Positions 54,224 to 64,000 of a DNA stretch of 64,000 bases are shown one piece after another (position 1 is the stretch's first letter; every line of letters begins with the position of its first letter). A model generated the notes under the pieces. The model searched no databases and was not told the DNA's origin. It saw only the letters and a program-made list of their open reading frames with translations. A program made the position numbers and the translations under genes. The DNA lies in NCBI GenBank assembly GCA_019188255.1, contig JAETXT010000004.1:372001-436000 (forward strand), given 5' to 3'. This DNA comes from Verticillium longisporum. Lineage: Eukaryota > Ascomycota > Sordariomycetes > Glomerellales > Plectosphaerellaceae.

Positions 54224-56396
54224 CTACTCCTTGCGCTGAGCTTTGAACTCATACACTAGGCACCCGGCCTGGATATTCCCGCCTACGCCGCCATTGTTGC
54301 ACCTCTTGTAGTTGTCGATCAAGATCTCCTGGCACTTGGTATGCCCTGGGTTCTCCTCCATCAGCGGGTTGGAAGCATATGCCTCCGTCTGGCCTCCCTC
54401 AAGCTCACAACCATCCTTCCACCACACCTTGTACCAGTATGGTGCGTCGTTGGTCACGGTGTAGAACTCCAGGAAGGTGTCGGGCTTGCCGGCTTGCACT
54501 GTCTTAAGCGCCGTGCCGGCGCAAGCCCATCCACTGTACTGCGATACCCAGCTCTCGTGCACGTCGCCGTGGCTGCCGAAGTCGTCGCGACCGTAGCAGA
54601 AGTCGTTCTGGAGCGTAAGGGACGTCTTCGGCGGTGGGGCGGGGGTTGGATCAGGATCTGGTTCCGAGTCCTTGGGGTCATGCATGATGTACTTGGCAGT
54701 GCCGCAGTCGAGCGGGAGTTCGCCGGTCTTGTACTTGGTGTGCGAGTCGTATGAGCCTGTACACGTGTCAGTAAACCTTGGAGTCGTGACCAGCGCCCGG
54801 GAGATATGAAAATCTTGGAACGGTGGATTGAGAGCTATGACGCACATGAAGTGAACTTTCCGAAGACATCAACGCAATTGTAGGCTGAGCAGTCTTTCTC
54901 GCGGCTCATTTCAAGGATGAACTCAAACTCCCACCCTTCGTACGATGTGAGCCCAACATCGGAGGTCTTCTTTGTCTCATGGATGCCGCCTGAGAGCAAG
55001 GTCTTGCCAACGCAAAGGTTATCGAGTAGTCTAACTTTGTGTTAGAAAGGGTACGACTCTAAGCAGTTGCGAAAGCAATTGCATTGAAAAGATGGCGCAA
55101 TACGTACTTTGACCAAACATCAGACTCAACGTTTGCCAGATTGTTATCCTCGCCAGTCCCTACTTGGCATTTTGGGTTTGGAATATCGGCATTTGGGTCA
55201 GAGCCAAAGACAAACTGCGAAACCTCGTCTTCCACAGCCTCCCAGGCGTCGCCGAAGAAAGCCCCATCCTCAAACGTCACGGACGACACGAGACAATCGC
55301 AGTCTTTCCACTCTGCCGTGCACTTTGCGTTGCTGCCGCCCTTACAACGCTCTCCCTCGCAAGCTGGTTGGGCTTCGGGACAAGACCCGGGATCAGATGG
55401 TTCATTAGGCTTGTTGTTCTTGAAGAAAGGCATGGGCTGCGGATCGGCACGCAGCTTCCATAGGTCCTCCAGGATGTTGACTGTGCCGAAAAAGAAGGCA
55501 ATGGATCCGAGAACGCCAAGGACGCTTTCTCCAACGGTAGCCAACAATTCACCAGCCGTCGGGGTAATCTCCACAACCTCGTAGACATGGATGATCTCCA
55601 AGACGATTTCCTCTTCGGCGAAGGCCATCATCTGCTCGCTCTCTGCGAGAGCAACAGCGTCAGAGCCCGAAGCCTGGGCTACCTGCTCATTGAGGCGCAC
55701 CATCTGGCGCATTGTATCGGGATCTTCGCGAAGCAGCTGGTTCAGGCGATTCACACGCTGGCGTACACAAGGAATGTCAGGAGGCGCCCGACGTTCGATG
55801 ACGTTATGCTGGCGGTAGTCCCATTCCCGGCGTTTCCTAAGTGAACAGCTAGGAAGTTGCTGGGACAGGCCGTTTAGTTTATCCTTGAGCCACTGGCTGA
55901 GCGTGACCTCAACCTTGCCATCAACCATGGCCACACGGAAGCCTTCGGGAATTGTGGTTGTCTGCGGCGAGCCGTCCGGGCCCTTGGTTGTGATCGTGGC
56001 AACGCCGAAAGCGCTATCTGAATGCACCCACTATATATTGTCAACAAGAACGACTCAGAAAGGCGTGCGTCGATGCTGTGAACTTACTGCTGTCTTCGTC
56101 TGCTGGTCCGTGACGAGCTCTGTAAGGTACTGTGTATCAACACCAATCGGCGCCTTCCTGAGATTGGTGTTAGTTCAATGGCCTTGACAAACTCTTGTTT
56201 GAGGCGCCACTTACATGCTCTCATCAGGTGGAATATCGACTGGGTCAATGCCGATCTGGCCAGCCTCGGTTGGTCTAATGGCTGCGACCCTTATACCATC
56301 AATTGGATTGAGGGTCTGAGAGGGCAAAGCATCCTGGGCCAAGCAAAATGGAACAGCCGAGAAGGCAAGGAGAAGGGGAGCCTTCAAGAACATCAT
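54224..56396 (-). CDS. Secreted protein with chitinase-tail-like C-terminal module
   Basis: Five exons (56396-56215, 56157-56088, 56030-55108, 55030-54857, 54776-54224) give 633 residues in one continuous frame. The protein starts with a signal peptide (MMFLKAPLLLAFSAVPFCLAQ). The middle part has a region reading WVHSDSAFGVATITTKGPDG and a hydrophobic helix (LGVLGSIAFFFGTVNIL). A Pro/Asp-rich linker (DPDPTPAPPP) leads to a cysteine-containing tail (NDFCYGRDDF, then DNYKRCNNGGVGGNIQAGCL). A similar tail is found at the ends of some secreted fungal GH18 chitinases, but no GH18 catalytic motif is present here. Function is unknown. A cell-wall or carbohydrate role is inferred only. Confidence 0.55.
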
Positions 56397-57450
56397 AGGC
56401 AACTGTGACGTTTCAAAACTGGCTGGGGACGGAATTCGAGAACAAGATAAGTCAAGCTTTGGGAATCTTGCCCTTTATGTTGGTGCAATACAGGAGAGTG
56501 AGTGGCCTTTTTGTAACCAAGGCTTCAATGGCTCTGCCGGCTATCTCTCTCTACGATTCCTCCTCTCATCAGCACTTACTCCGTATGCAATCACTCTCTG
56601 CGATATTCCGCACGTCGATGAAGGATTCCGCACAGTGTTTGCATCCTTCATCACAGCCTCAAAGGTGTGGGGACCAGCTCACCATCAGGGGGGGTGATGT
56701 TCTCATCATGAGTGGTTCTAAATCCATCTTACAGAAGTGTCATTGGTTGAGTGAGCTTCTACGGTGGTGCTGCCTAGCTATGACAGAAACATCAGCATGG
56801 GGTGACATCGCCTAGCCAGCGGCGGATTAAGCTTCACAAACCTGCGTTTGCTGCGACTCAGACCAGCCCGGATTGTTCGCCTCGTGAACCAGTCAAGATG
56901 GGCTCCGTTTCTCGTGATGGACTGCGCTAGAGCTTGGTCTAGCCGGGGTAATGTTCCTGTCAGAGAGCTCAGTAACCTATTCATGGTCACACAGCCCCCA
57001 ATTGTGCCTGATGCCGACATCCCGGGGGTGAACCGGCCGCTTTTTGCCACTTCCTTTGGCGCTGAGTGAATCTTTGCCATGACAATTGAAGGAAGCGGTA
57101 ATGACAGCCAAGGATTTTGAAATAAATGATCATGTTGAACATCAGTTAACCGCGGCACCCCTCACATGAGCTCTACACAGCCGGCGGAAGGAACACTGAG
57201 CTGATGATGGATGAAACTATTCTCGGATCTTATACAGTGTTCGACCCCACGAGAAGACTTTCCCTACACGTATGTTCTGACTTACATCAGGGATGAAGAT
57301 TTCTGTAAACAGGATCAATTCATGAGCGGCAATGTCGGTTTTGTATTTAATCAAAAGCCATCTGGCTAGAAGTTCCTCGAAGAGTAAAGAGTTTTATCCA
57401 AAGCCCCTATAGCACTAGTCATCATTGTTCCTCGCGAACCTCTGGACATC
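56397..57450. other. Divergent intergenic region, no gene seen
   Basis: Separates two divergent secreted-protein genes. Frames at 56405-56815 plus and 56778-57158 minus are long enough to notice but overlap each other and lack features. Confidence 0.45.
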
Positions 57451-58633
57451 ATGTTGAAGAGTCTCATGCTTCTTGCCCTGGCGCAAGTCTCAGTCGCAGA
57501 GTGGAAGTATGCCATAGACAAGAAAAGTTGCAGTGAGTTTCCCCTCTATCCACTCAGAGTACGAACATTAACGCCTTGGCATAGAGGACGGCATGTATGA
57601 CCAGGTCAAGTTCTACATGGATCAATCCCAAGCCCAATCGCAGCGGGTCGTCGACGCATTGGACCCGTACCTTGGCGATCCGAACAACAAGCCAGATGAT
57701 CGCATCTTGGCTCAGATGAGACAGTTGTTTCCTTCCGATGGCGTACCCACCGCCCGGCTGTTACATGGTCAGTAAATCTAACAGAAGCTTTCAGATTCCA
57801 GGGAAATGTTTGACTGATGAGACAATCGCGGATGTAGGTATCTATAAAAAGGTCACCCAATACGCCTATCAAGACGTGGACATCTGGGCGGATGACTACA
57901 GGCAAGCGAGAGACAAAGGAGACCTGGTAAGCAAACTCCATGGTGAACTCCTTCCATTATTTACGTGTTCGCTAATCAGAGCATATGTTTATCTAGGAGA
58001 TCTTCTGCAACGCAGACCACGTTGTGGAAGACCCCAACAACCCCGAGAAGAACATCAAGTGGCGTGATAAAGCACAGGACTTGCCTGTTACCGACAAAGA
58101 CGGCATCTTGAGTCTGAAGAACCCCCTCAGCTTCACAATGGCGGTCACGAAGGACTCGCGTCCGATATCGCGTGAGCAACCTTGGCCGGAACACTCACCC
58201 GAGTACATTGCTTTTCACCCCCGTTACATGAAGAAAAGCACGGAAAAGAACTCAATGCTCAACCACGATCGCGTCGAGAAGGCAGCCTACCCCTCGCTTT
58301 GGGACAAGGTCAAGGTGAAGCTACCGGGGCTTGACTTCGGAGCTGTTGACATTCTGGCAACGCCTGAGCTCACGATGCTGCATGAGTTGACGCATTTGCG
58401 TGCAGTTGCGGATGCGGTAGACTCGGAAGGAAGGAACAGTTATGGGTGGCTGAACTGTGTCAGGTTGAAGAGCTTCAATAATGCTGGTAAGTATCATTTC
58501 TTGATCATCACGACACAAGTTTGCTAATGCTCTATTTGCAGACAGCCTGGCCTACTTCGCCCTGGTAGTTGACTTGATTCAGCGTTACAAATATGATGTG
58601 GATGACAAGGGCAAGCTGAACAAATTTTCGTAG
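57451..58633 (+). CDS. Secreted zinc metalloprotease-like protein (HExxH)
   Basis: Five exons (57451-57532, 57585-57767, 57838-57926, 57997-58486, 58542-58633) give 311 residues in a continuous frame. The signal peptide is MLKSLMLLALAQVSVAEW. The segment EIFCNADHVVED is followed near the C-terminus by LHELTHL, a zincin HExxH site, and by YGWLNCVRLKSFNNADSLAYFAL. The NADS-x-A-YFAL ending recalls the M35 (deuterolysin-like) region after the third zinc ligand, but the GTxxxD ligand motif of M35 is not clear. The protein is probably a secreted peptidase of a fungal-specific family. Activity is inferred from the HExxH site only. Confidence 0.65.
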
Positions 58634-58917
58634 CTCTGCTGTGTTAGTCATGTAGTCTTACAATGGGAATATGGCGTACTTGTTAAAATTTCATGCGATC
58701 TATTCGAAATATGAATGGCCCACTTGAATTTGCGCTGCTGCTGCATAGTGGGCAATCCAATTCGCTGTTAATGTATTATCGGAAAGGGACTCTTATAACT
58801 TGCTGCCCTATGTGAATACAGGCGTAAAGGGTGACTCGTGTATCCGCGAGATCCCAAGCTCCTTCACTTATATCATCCACGAGAACGACGATGAAAGGGT
58901 ATTTAGATTGGATATGA

Positions 58918-59985
58918 TCAACTACCCCGGAGATACCAAGGCCTGCGATGAGAGAAGCCAACACTGTACACTGGCTCTGGCTGTTCGACCCCAGGCTCTG
59001 CACTATCCCACAGGCGTATGATGGTATGAGGCGAGCTTTCTGTCGTGTCCCCCACCCTGAATCCCGGCCAGCCCCTCGGGCGGACAGTAAAACGGGGCTC
59101 AATTTCAGCCACCCTCCTCCATACTGCGGGCTTCTCAGGATTAACGGGCAGATCTACTGTCAGGACTCGCGCAAGATGCTCGCCAAAAGTGAATGGGCTC
59201 GCAGGTCCATCCAGCACGGTGCTGAGCACGCCACGCCAGGTCGGCTCGCTCGTGTCGAGCCATAAATCCACCGATACCAGAGTCTTTCTTTCCGCGGCCT
59301 GGTTCAACGAGGCACAGCACTCGCGCCAGCGTCTCATTGTGCCATGGGCCTCGCTGCTCATTTTCATCTTGGACTCGCGCCTGATGGGCAACCGAATCGA
59401 AAGGCTCAAGGCTCTTATGGAGGATAACAACGGCGGCGCGCCAACAGCTGTCAGGCTGTGTAAAGTGTTGATGTCGTGGATGACGAAGTTGACGAAGCTG
59501 AAGATGGATGTGCGACCTTCGATGTAAAGCTGCTTGCAGACCAACAGAATGGCCAGAAACGGGTTGCTCCAGCATTTGCCATCCCCAAGGGCTACGCTTG
59601 ACGTTGCCTCTCGGCCATACTCTTCTTCACATCTCCAGTGATTACCCCAACTCGATTGCATGCGTTGCCACAACTCTTTGTCTTCAAATCGGCTTGCTCT
59701 ACGCTTGGCGCATTCCTCCATGAGTTCATCGGGGGCTGCGTGGTCGGTCACGCATCTCGCACGCACATATCGGCCTTTGCAGTGTATGATGTGCTGGGCG
59801 AATCCGGCATCCTTCCATAACTCTTCGAGAATCGCGATCCTAATCTCCAAAGGCAGTTGCATGAGTGTCGCGGTTTTCGGCTGCGGTCGCATCGTTGAAG
59901 CAATTGCGTGGTAGTCGGGATAGCGCGCAGGGGATCCAGTTCCCTTGCGCGCCATCAAATGTGAGCGTAAATACGCAAACCCCAT
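58918..59985 (-). CDS. Fungal protein of the F-box/DUF7730-like group
   Basis: A single-exon protein of 355 residues from the ATG at 59985. The frame stays open upstream without another ATG, and a second start is possible at 59955. LMQLPLEIRIAILEELW resembles an F-box beginning, and LLVCKQLYIEGRTSIFSFVNFVIHD is a pattern seen in many fungal orphan proteins grouped as DUF7730 or F-box-like. No signal peptide is present. Function is unknown. Confidence 0.6.
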   Translation of the reverse strand: MGFAYLRSHLMARKGTGSPARYPDYHAIASTMRPQPKTATLMQLPLEIRIAILEELWKDAGFAQHIIHCKGRYVRARCVTDHAAPDELMEECAKRRASRFEDKELWQRMQSSWGNHWRCEEEYGREATSSVALGDGKCWSNPFLAILLVCKQLYIEGRTSIFSFVNFVIHDINTLHSLTAVGAPPLLSSIRALSLSIRLPIRRESKMKMSSEAHGTMRRWRECCASLNQAAERKTLVSVDLWLDTSEPTWRGVLSTVLDGPASPFTFGEHLARVLTVDLPVNPEKPAVWRRVAEIEPRFTVRPRGWPGFRVGDTTESSPHTIIRLWDSAEPGVEQPEPVYSVGFSHRRPWYLRGS

Positions 59986-60063
59986 CTGATTTGAAGTTGT
60001 GATTCCGTTCAAGATTGAACAGTTCGAGGCTTGAAAAAAGGTGGGAAAACTGCTAGTGCTCAA

Positions 60064-60788
60064 ATGCGGCGAGCTTCTTATTTGTACCTAAGGATTGAGT
60101 CCCTCCATGACCAACGTACAGCATAAGCTTTCCCAGGGCATTGGGGGTCTATTTTTAGCGAGCTATTCTCGCCACGCCCCCCAAACGTGAGCTTCATGAT
60201 GGCAAGTAATCCCCGGCGCACCTTGAATCCTCTTGATCCTTCGACAAGAGAGGTTTAGCTTACGCATTCTGGGCTCGCTGCCCTGCACACTCACCTGCTG
60301 CAACAGCGACAGCTCTGCACTCGTGGGTGAGCTTTCTTGACTGCTGCGCGTTAGAGCTACGAAGCGCAATCGACATGTGACGACATGAGATCAATTGCCA
60401 CTTGAGCAGCCAACGACGCCTCTTTTGCTTCTGGAGATGCACGTTGCACGAAGTTGCTCAAACAGCTCCGAAGACGCAGGTCCCCAGAAGCATGGTCCGT
60501 AATCCCGGGTGCCTTTTGGCGTACTGTCTGCGCGTGCATCAGTGATCCTGAGAGCATTCACACAGATTCATCCCCTCATCAACGTTTTCCAGAGCACTGA
60601 CACGATGGGCCTTCACGAGTAAGTTTCTGGCGGGGAGTGAGGCAAATCTATTTACTATTAAATGGACAGTCTAAAAATGCTGGTCAAATTCTCATATCAG
60701 CTTGTGTATCGGTCCACTCGATCTAGCCCCAAATGATGGGCGGCATAATGCTGTTCTTTCTAGGAATGTCATGGCTGTAGCGGTCACT
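60064..60788. other. Intergenic, no gene seen
   Basis: Short frames only. It probably holds the upstream region of the orphan gene and the 3' region of the CoA-transferase. Confidence 0.5.
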
Positions 60789-62479
60789 TTACCGAACCAC
60801 ACCACCTTGGCGAAGGGAGGCAATATCTGCGTCATTTAAACCAAGCTCCTCTCTCAGAACTTCGTCAGTATGTTGCCCGAGAAGGGGAGGCGCGGATCGA
60901 ATTGTTGGCTGCGATCTAGAGTATTTCACAGGCGAGTTGATAAGCTCCATCGGTCCACAGGACGGATGGTCTATCTCGACGATCATGTTCCTCGCTCTCA
61001 CTGCGATGAAAAATCAGCAGCTAGCCGACAACAAGGTCTCTAATAGAGTGGGAGCTCTACTTACCATGACGATGCTGGGTGGTGTCCATGAGATCATTGA
61101 CCTTGGCGTATGGCAAGCCAGTGCCGTCAAAGATGTCAAGCCACTCTTGCGTGGTCTTTGTGCGAGTCACATCTTCAATCCACTTCTCCAACACATCTCT
61201 GTGCTTGACTCTGGCTGAATTGGTTGCAAAGCGGTCATCAGCAGCCCATTCCGGCCTACCCAGGCCCTTTGCTAGGATGGCGAACAATCGATCGTTGCCT
61301 CCCCCGAAAAGAATGTCACCGTCCGATGACTTGAACGCCCTGTAAGGAACGACGGAAGCTGATTAATAGGTCAGTGGTGGGCTGGAATCGTTTTAGATAG
61401 ACTGACTTACGATGAGCTGTTCCCCAACGCCCGCTATCTCTCTCCTTCGTGATGAGCACTGACTGCGCCATATTAGATAGCGTGGCAACCTGGCAATCGC
61501 TGAGACATATGTCGAGATGCTGACCCAGATTGGATCGATTCCGTTCAAGCAGCGACGCCAGGATGCTTGTTGTTGCGTACATTCCCGTCGTCAGATCAGT
61601 CACAGCACACCCGACCTTGACAGGAGGACCATCACGAGGCCCCGTGATGTGCATCAACCCCATTTCCCTGGTCAATTTGTGTCAGCGCTTGCATCATGTC
61701 AGGGGCCGTAGGGCTCGACACTTACGCCTCAACCATAACATCGTAGCCCGCGCGATCGCTGTATGGTCCGAACTGGCCATAGCCAGTGATACTCGCGTAG
61801 ATGAGCTAGGGATTGAGTTTTCTCAGCGTCTCATAGTCCAAGCCGTACTTCTTCAGGGAGCCAGGAAGGTAGTTCTCCACGACAACGTCAACCTTCTTTG
61901 CCAGCTCGCGCAGGATATCAGCACCCTGTTTCTCCTTGAACGACAAGGCAAGAGACTTTTTGTTTCGATTCACCTGATTCGTCAGATACCATGCCTCGGG
62001 AATTTCTTTCAAAACTTACTGAGAGGTAGTATGCGCTTTCACCAGCAGGAATAGCAGAATCGGCGCCGTCCAAACGGGGCGCATACGGTGGGCCCCAGGA
62101 TCTCGTATCATCACCACGAACCGGATGTTCTACTTTCAAGATATCCGCACTAAAGCCAAAGGCTCGATTAGAATCTTGAATCTGCATATGAAGTCCTGAT
62201 GGTGCTCAGTGTCGAAGGACAGCCTACCCCATGTCACCAAGGATTTGTGTACAATATGGCTAGAACATGACGCGGCATTAGCATTCATCCGAACTATTCT
62301 GGAAGTTTCTATGATGCACCTACACCTGCAAGTACCCTGCTCAAATCCAGCACTTTGACACCGTCTAATGGAAGTTTGGCTGGGGCGGTGGCTGTAGCAT
62401 GACTGCGTGTAGTTCCCAAGGTTCTGAGGCAAGCTCGCAACGCCTGGGCCGAACGGATCCCCAGGTTCATTCGGAACAT
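60789..62479 (-). pseudogene. Family III CoA-transferase (CaiB/BaiF type) with one in-frame TAG
   Basis: Family III enzymes move CoA between carboxylic acids; animal SUGCT, which acts on glutarate in mitochondria, is a relative. Seven exons (62479-62324, 62259-62228, 62149-62020, 61973-61726, 61667-61411, 61358-61065, 61000-60789) all join in phase for 442 codons. The N-terminus (MFRMNLGIRSAQALRACLR) looks like a mitochondrial presequence. Signatures are [29 protein letters not shown], a catalytic-aspartate segment AVTDLTTGMY, and GTAHPSVVPYRAFK with GGGNDRLF. The only defect is TAG at 61806-61808 (codon 162), between LNP and LIYASITGYGQ, where glutamine (CAG) or arginine is usual. This could be a real nonsense mutation, a read-through site or a base error. 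Confidence 0.85.
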
Positions 62480-62863
62480 GGTGTGAGTGATGAATATGTA
62501 GATATGCAGATAAGGAAAGGAATCAATGTTATCCAATAAGCTCTCTTGGTGTGTATTGCTCTCTCATGAGGATCGTACAGAGTGTGCTTGCTCTTTTGAA
62601 CAGCGCACACCGAGGGCTGCTGACACCCACCTCGTGAAGTGGTGTGGGACGTTGGTGGTTGGTCCCACCTTACTGGGATGGCAGCACTGTGGGGTTGACA
62701 GAGCCCCCGTTCACCACATGTTCCACCACAAGACGGCCTGACCAGAATTGAATGTTCTATCTGCATACTGGCATAGAATTTGGACATTGGTCGAGAAGAT
62801 AGTAGTCTCTGATCAAATCAAGACTATGGACATGGCTGGGTGCACAATTTGAGAGCCCTCTGC
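62480..62863. other. Intergenic, no gene seen
   Basis: Upstream of the CoA-transferase and 3' of the esterase. Nothing else is supported. Confidence 0.5.
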
Positions 62864-64000
62864 TCACAACTCAGGATACGGGAACCCCTGAAGTCGCTCG
62901 CCCAATGTCAAGCATTTCTTCCAGCCAATCTCTGCGAGAAGTTTGCCTCGACCGTCCCGATACTTGGCATCATACTGCTCAGCGGACAAGATCTGAAGTT
63001 TGTGTTCGGGACGCACAGCTATCACGTCGTCGCTGTCTCGTTTTCCGTCGTGCGCAAACTCCAGTACTGCCTCAGCGAACCGCCTGCCCAACTCAACGTC
63101 TTCACGTGCGAGCCAAGGCTCAAAATTGCCAAGTAGATATGCAATGTCGAGAGCATGCGAAGCAAACCCATGTAGACCACCTGGAAGCGGGTTTGTCTGA
63201 GGAGCACGCGACGTCAGAATCTTGCCGGGAATAAAGCCAGGCACGGGCGAACTGACCTGATCCATGTGATACTGGCGGACTTTGACATCGTGGGGCAATC
63301 CAAAGCCTTTGCCTGCTGCCAATACTGGCGCATAAAACCGCAGTTCTGAAGCGAGCAGTAGCATACCCGTTGCCGCCTTGTCGGTGTCAAGCAAGTACGC
63401 TGTCCGGACCTTCTGGGTCAGATCAGACCCGAGAATATCGTTACATGCCGCAATTGTCACCTCCTTTGCATCCATTCTATCCAAGTACCGCGAGCGTAGA
63501 ATGGTGCCCTGTCATGGCGCGGTTCGTCAGTTTTGTCTTGCAATGAGGAGATGTAGCCATATATTCGTACGTCGTGAGCCATGTCCCCTGTCAAAATGCT
63601 CTTGCACCACGTGTTCGTGATAGTGAGGTCTGCCGCACGCAGCCCCGGGAGGAAGTCTTCATCCAAAGTTGCGCTCCAATGCTGAACCATCGGCACTACT
63701 TGGACAATATCAGATGCCGGTAGCAAGCGAAGCTTGTTGATAACTTCTTTTAGATCTGAGTCGTCCAGTCCAAGATACGTAAGGTTCTCTCTGAGCATTG
63801 CTTCTTGCCAAGCCATTGACTGCGGCCTCCGAACTGTGATATCACCAGACATCAACAAAGCTCGATGGAATAAAGGGTCGCTCGTTGCCAGGAGCGTGGA
63901 GAGAGTAACTGGTCTTGCGTCAGTGGTCGCCTTTAAGCTGTGAAAGCGCCCTTCCCGATACAATACTCACTTCCTCCTGCTGATTCTCCAAAGGCGGTGA
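62864..64000 (-). CDS. Type-B carboxylesterase, partial at window edge
   Basis: An alpha/beta hydrolase of the carboxylesterase/lipase family. The 5' part lies beyond the window. Exons seen are 64000-63971, 63908-63571, 63508-63257 and 63196-62864. The first fragment ends with the nucleophile elbow TAFGESAGG, giving the catalytic serine. Downstream is LLATSDPLFHRALLMSGD, typical of the region after the elbow, and LHGFASHALDIAYLLGNFE, the histidine region near the end. The 60-nt intron at 63197-63256 is in phase, so it could also be translated; removing it gives the better family fit. Substrate is unknown. Confidence 0.82.

Noticed and set aside
54224..56396. Calling this gene a GH18 chitinase
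   Set aside because: Only the tail resembles those enzymes. The GH18 catalytic DxxDxDxE motif is not present in any exon.
61800..61973. Intron ending at the TAG of the CoA-transferase (CCCTAG as acceptor)
   Set aside because: It would delete the conserved segment before the stop (YLPGSLKKYGLDYETL), and the present exon set is already in phase throughout.

Overview
The window reads as nuclear DNA of a filamentous ascomycete (Pezizomycotina, most likely a Sordariomycete). The evidence is short GT-AG introns of about 50-80 nt, GC-rich genes with strong C/G third-position preference, AT-rich blocks carrying the C-to-T signature of repeat-induced point mutation (RIP), a pogo/Fot1-type transposon, and plant-cell-wall enzymes (pectin lyase, an AA9-family protein with a cellulose-binding module). 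The species cannot be fixed from the window alone.

Region 1 (1-8.9 kb) is a gene-free, RIP-saturated island almost devoid of CpA and TpG. The left half still carries a minus-strand Ty1/copia pol relic. A GC-balanced pogo/Fot1-like element of 1,860 bp (3711-5570, TA target duplication, 46-bp inverted repeats) sits inside it and escaped RIP. The right half holds an unrecognised, RIP-degraded reading frame.

Region 2 (8.9-19 kb) is a transition zone. It has a decayed kinase-like gene with two recognisable introns, a Zn2Cys6 transcription factor (minus), an MFS alpha-glucoside/sugar transporter (plus), myo-inositol oxygenase (plus), and a 44-bp minisatellite.

Region 3 (19-43 kb) is mostly conserved housekeeping: the Golgi ARF-GEF SEC7 (minus), an HpcH/HpaI-type aldolase with a GC-AG intron, the pyruvate dehydrogenase E2 subunit, an HSM3-like proteasome chaperone divergent from the Pol III subunit RPC31, nucleoporin NUP49 divergent from the polyadenylation factor FIP1, an F-box-like protein, and a membrane-anchored lectin-like protein.

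Region 4 (43.7-64 kb) is accessory and rich in secreted or metabolic genes: a Baeyer-Villiger-type flavin monooxygenase, an AA9-CBM1 protein that appears to lack two of its copper ligands, a secreted Kex2-site protein, pectin lyase, a secreted protein with a C-terminal module like those at the ends of fungal chitinases, a secreted zincin protease, a fungal orphan protein, a family III CoA-transferase interrupted by one TAG, and a carboxylesterase running off the right edge.

A pattern crosses the whole window. Several otherwise perfect genes, including SEC7, are each one base short in a short homopolymer. This looks more like a consensus-sequence error than real gene decay and should be settled before any of them is called a pseudogene. 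The most biologically unusual candidates are the AA9 protein without the histidine brace, the CoA-transferase with a single RIP-type nonsense codon, and the young transposon nested in RIP-saturated DNA.
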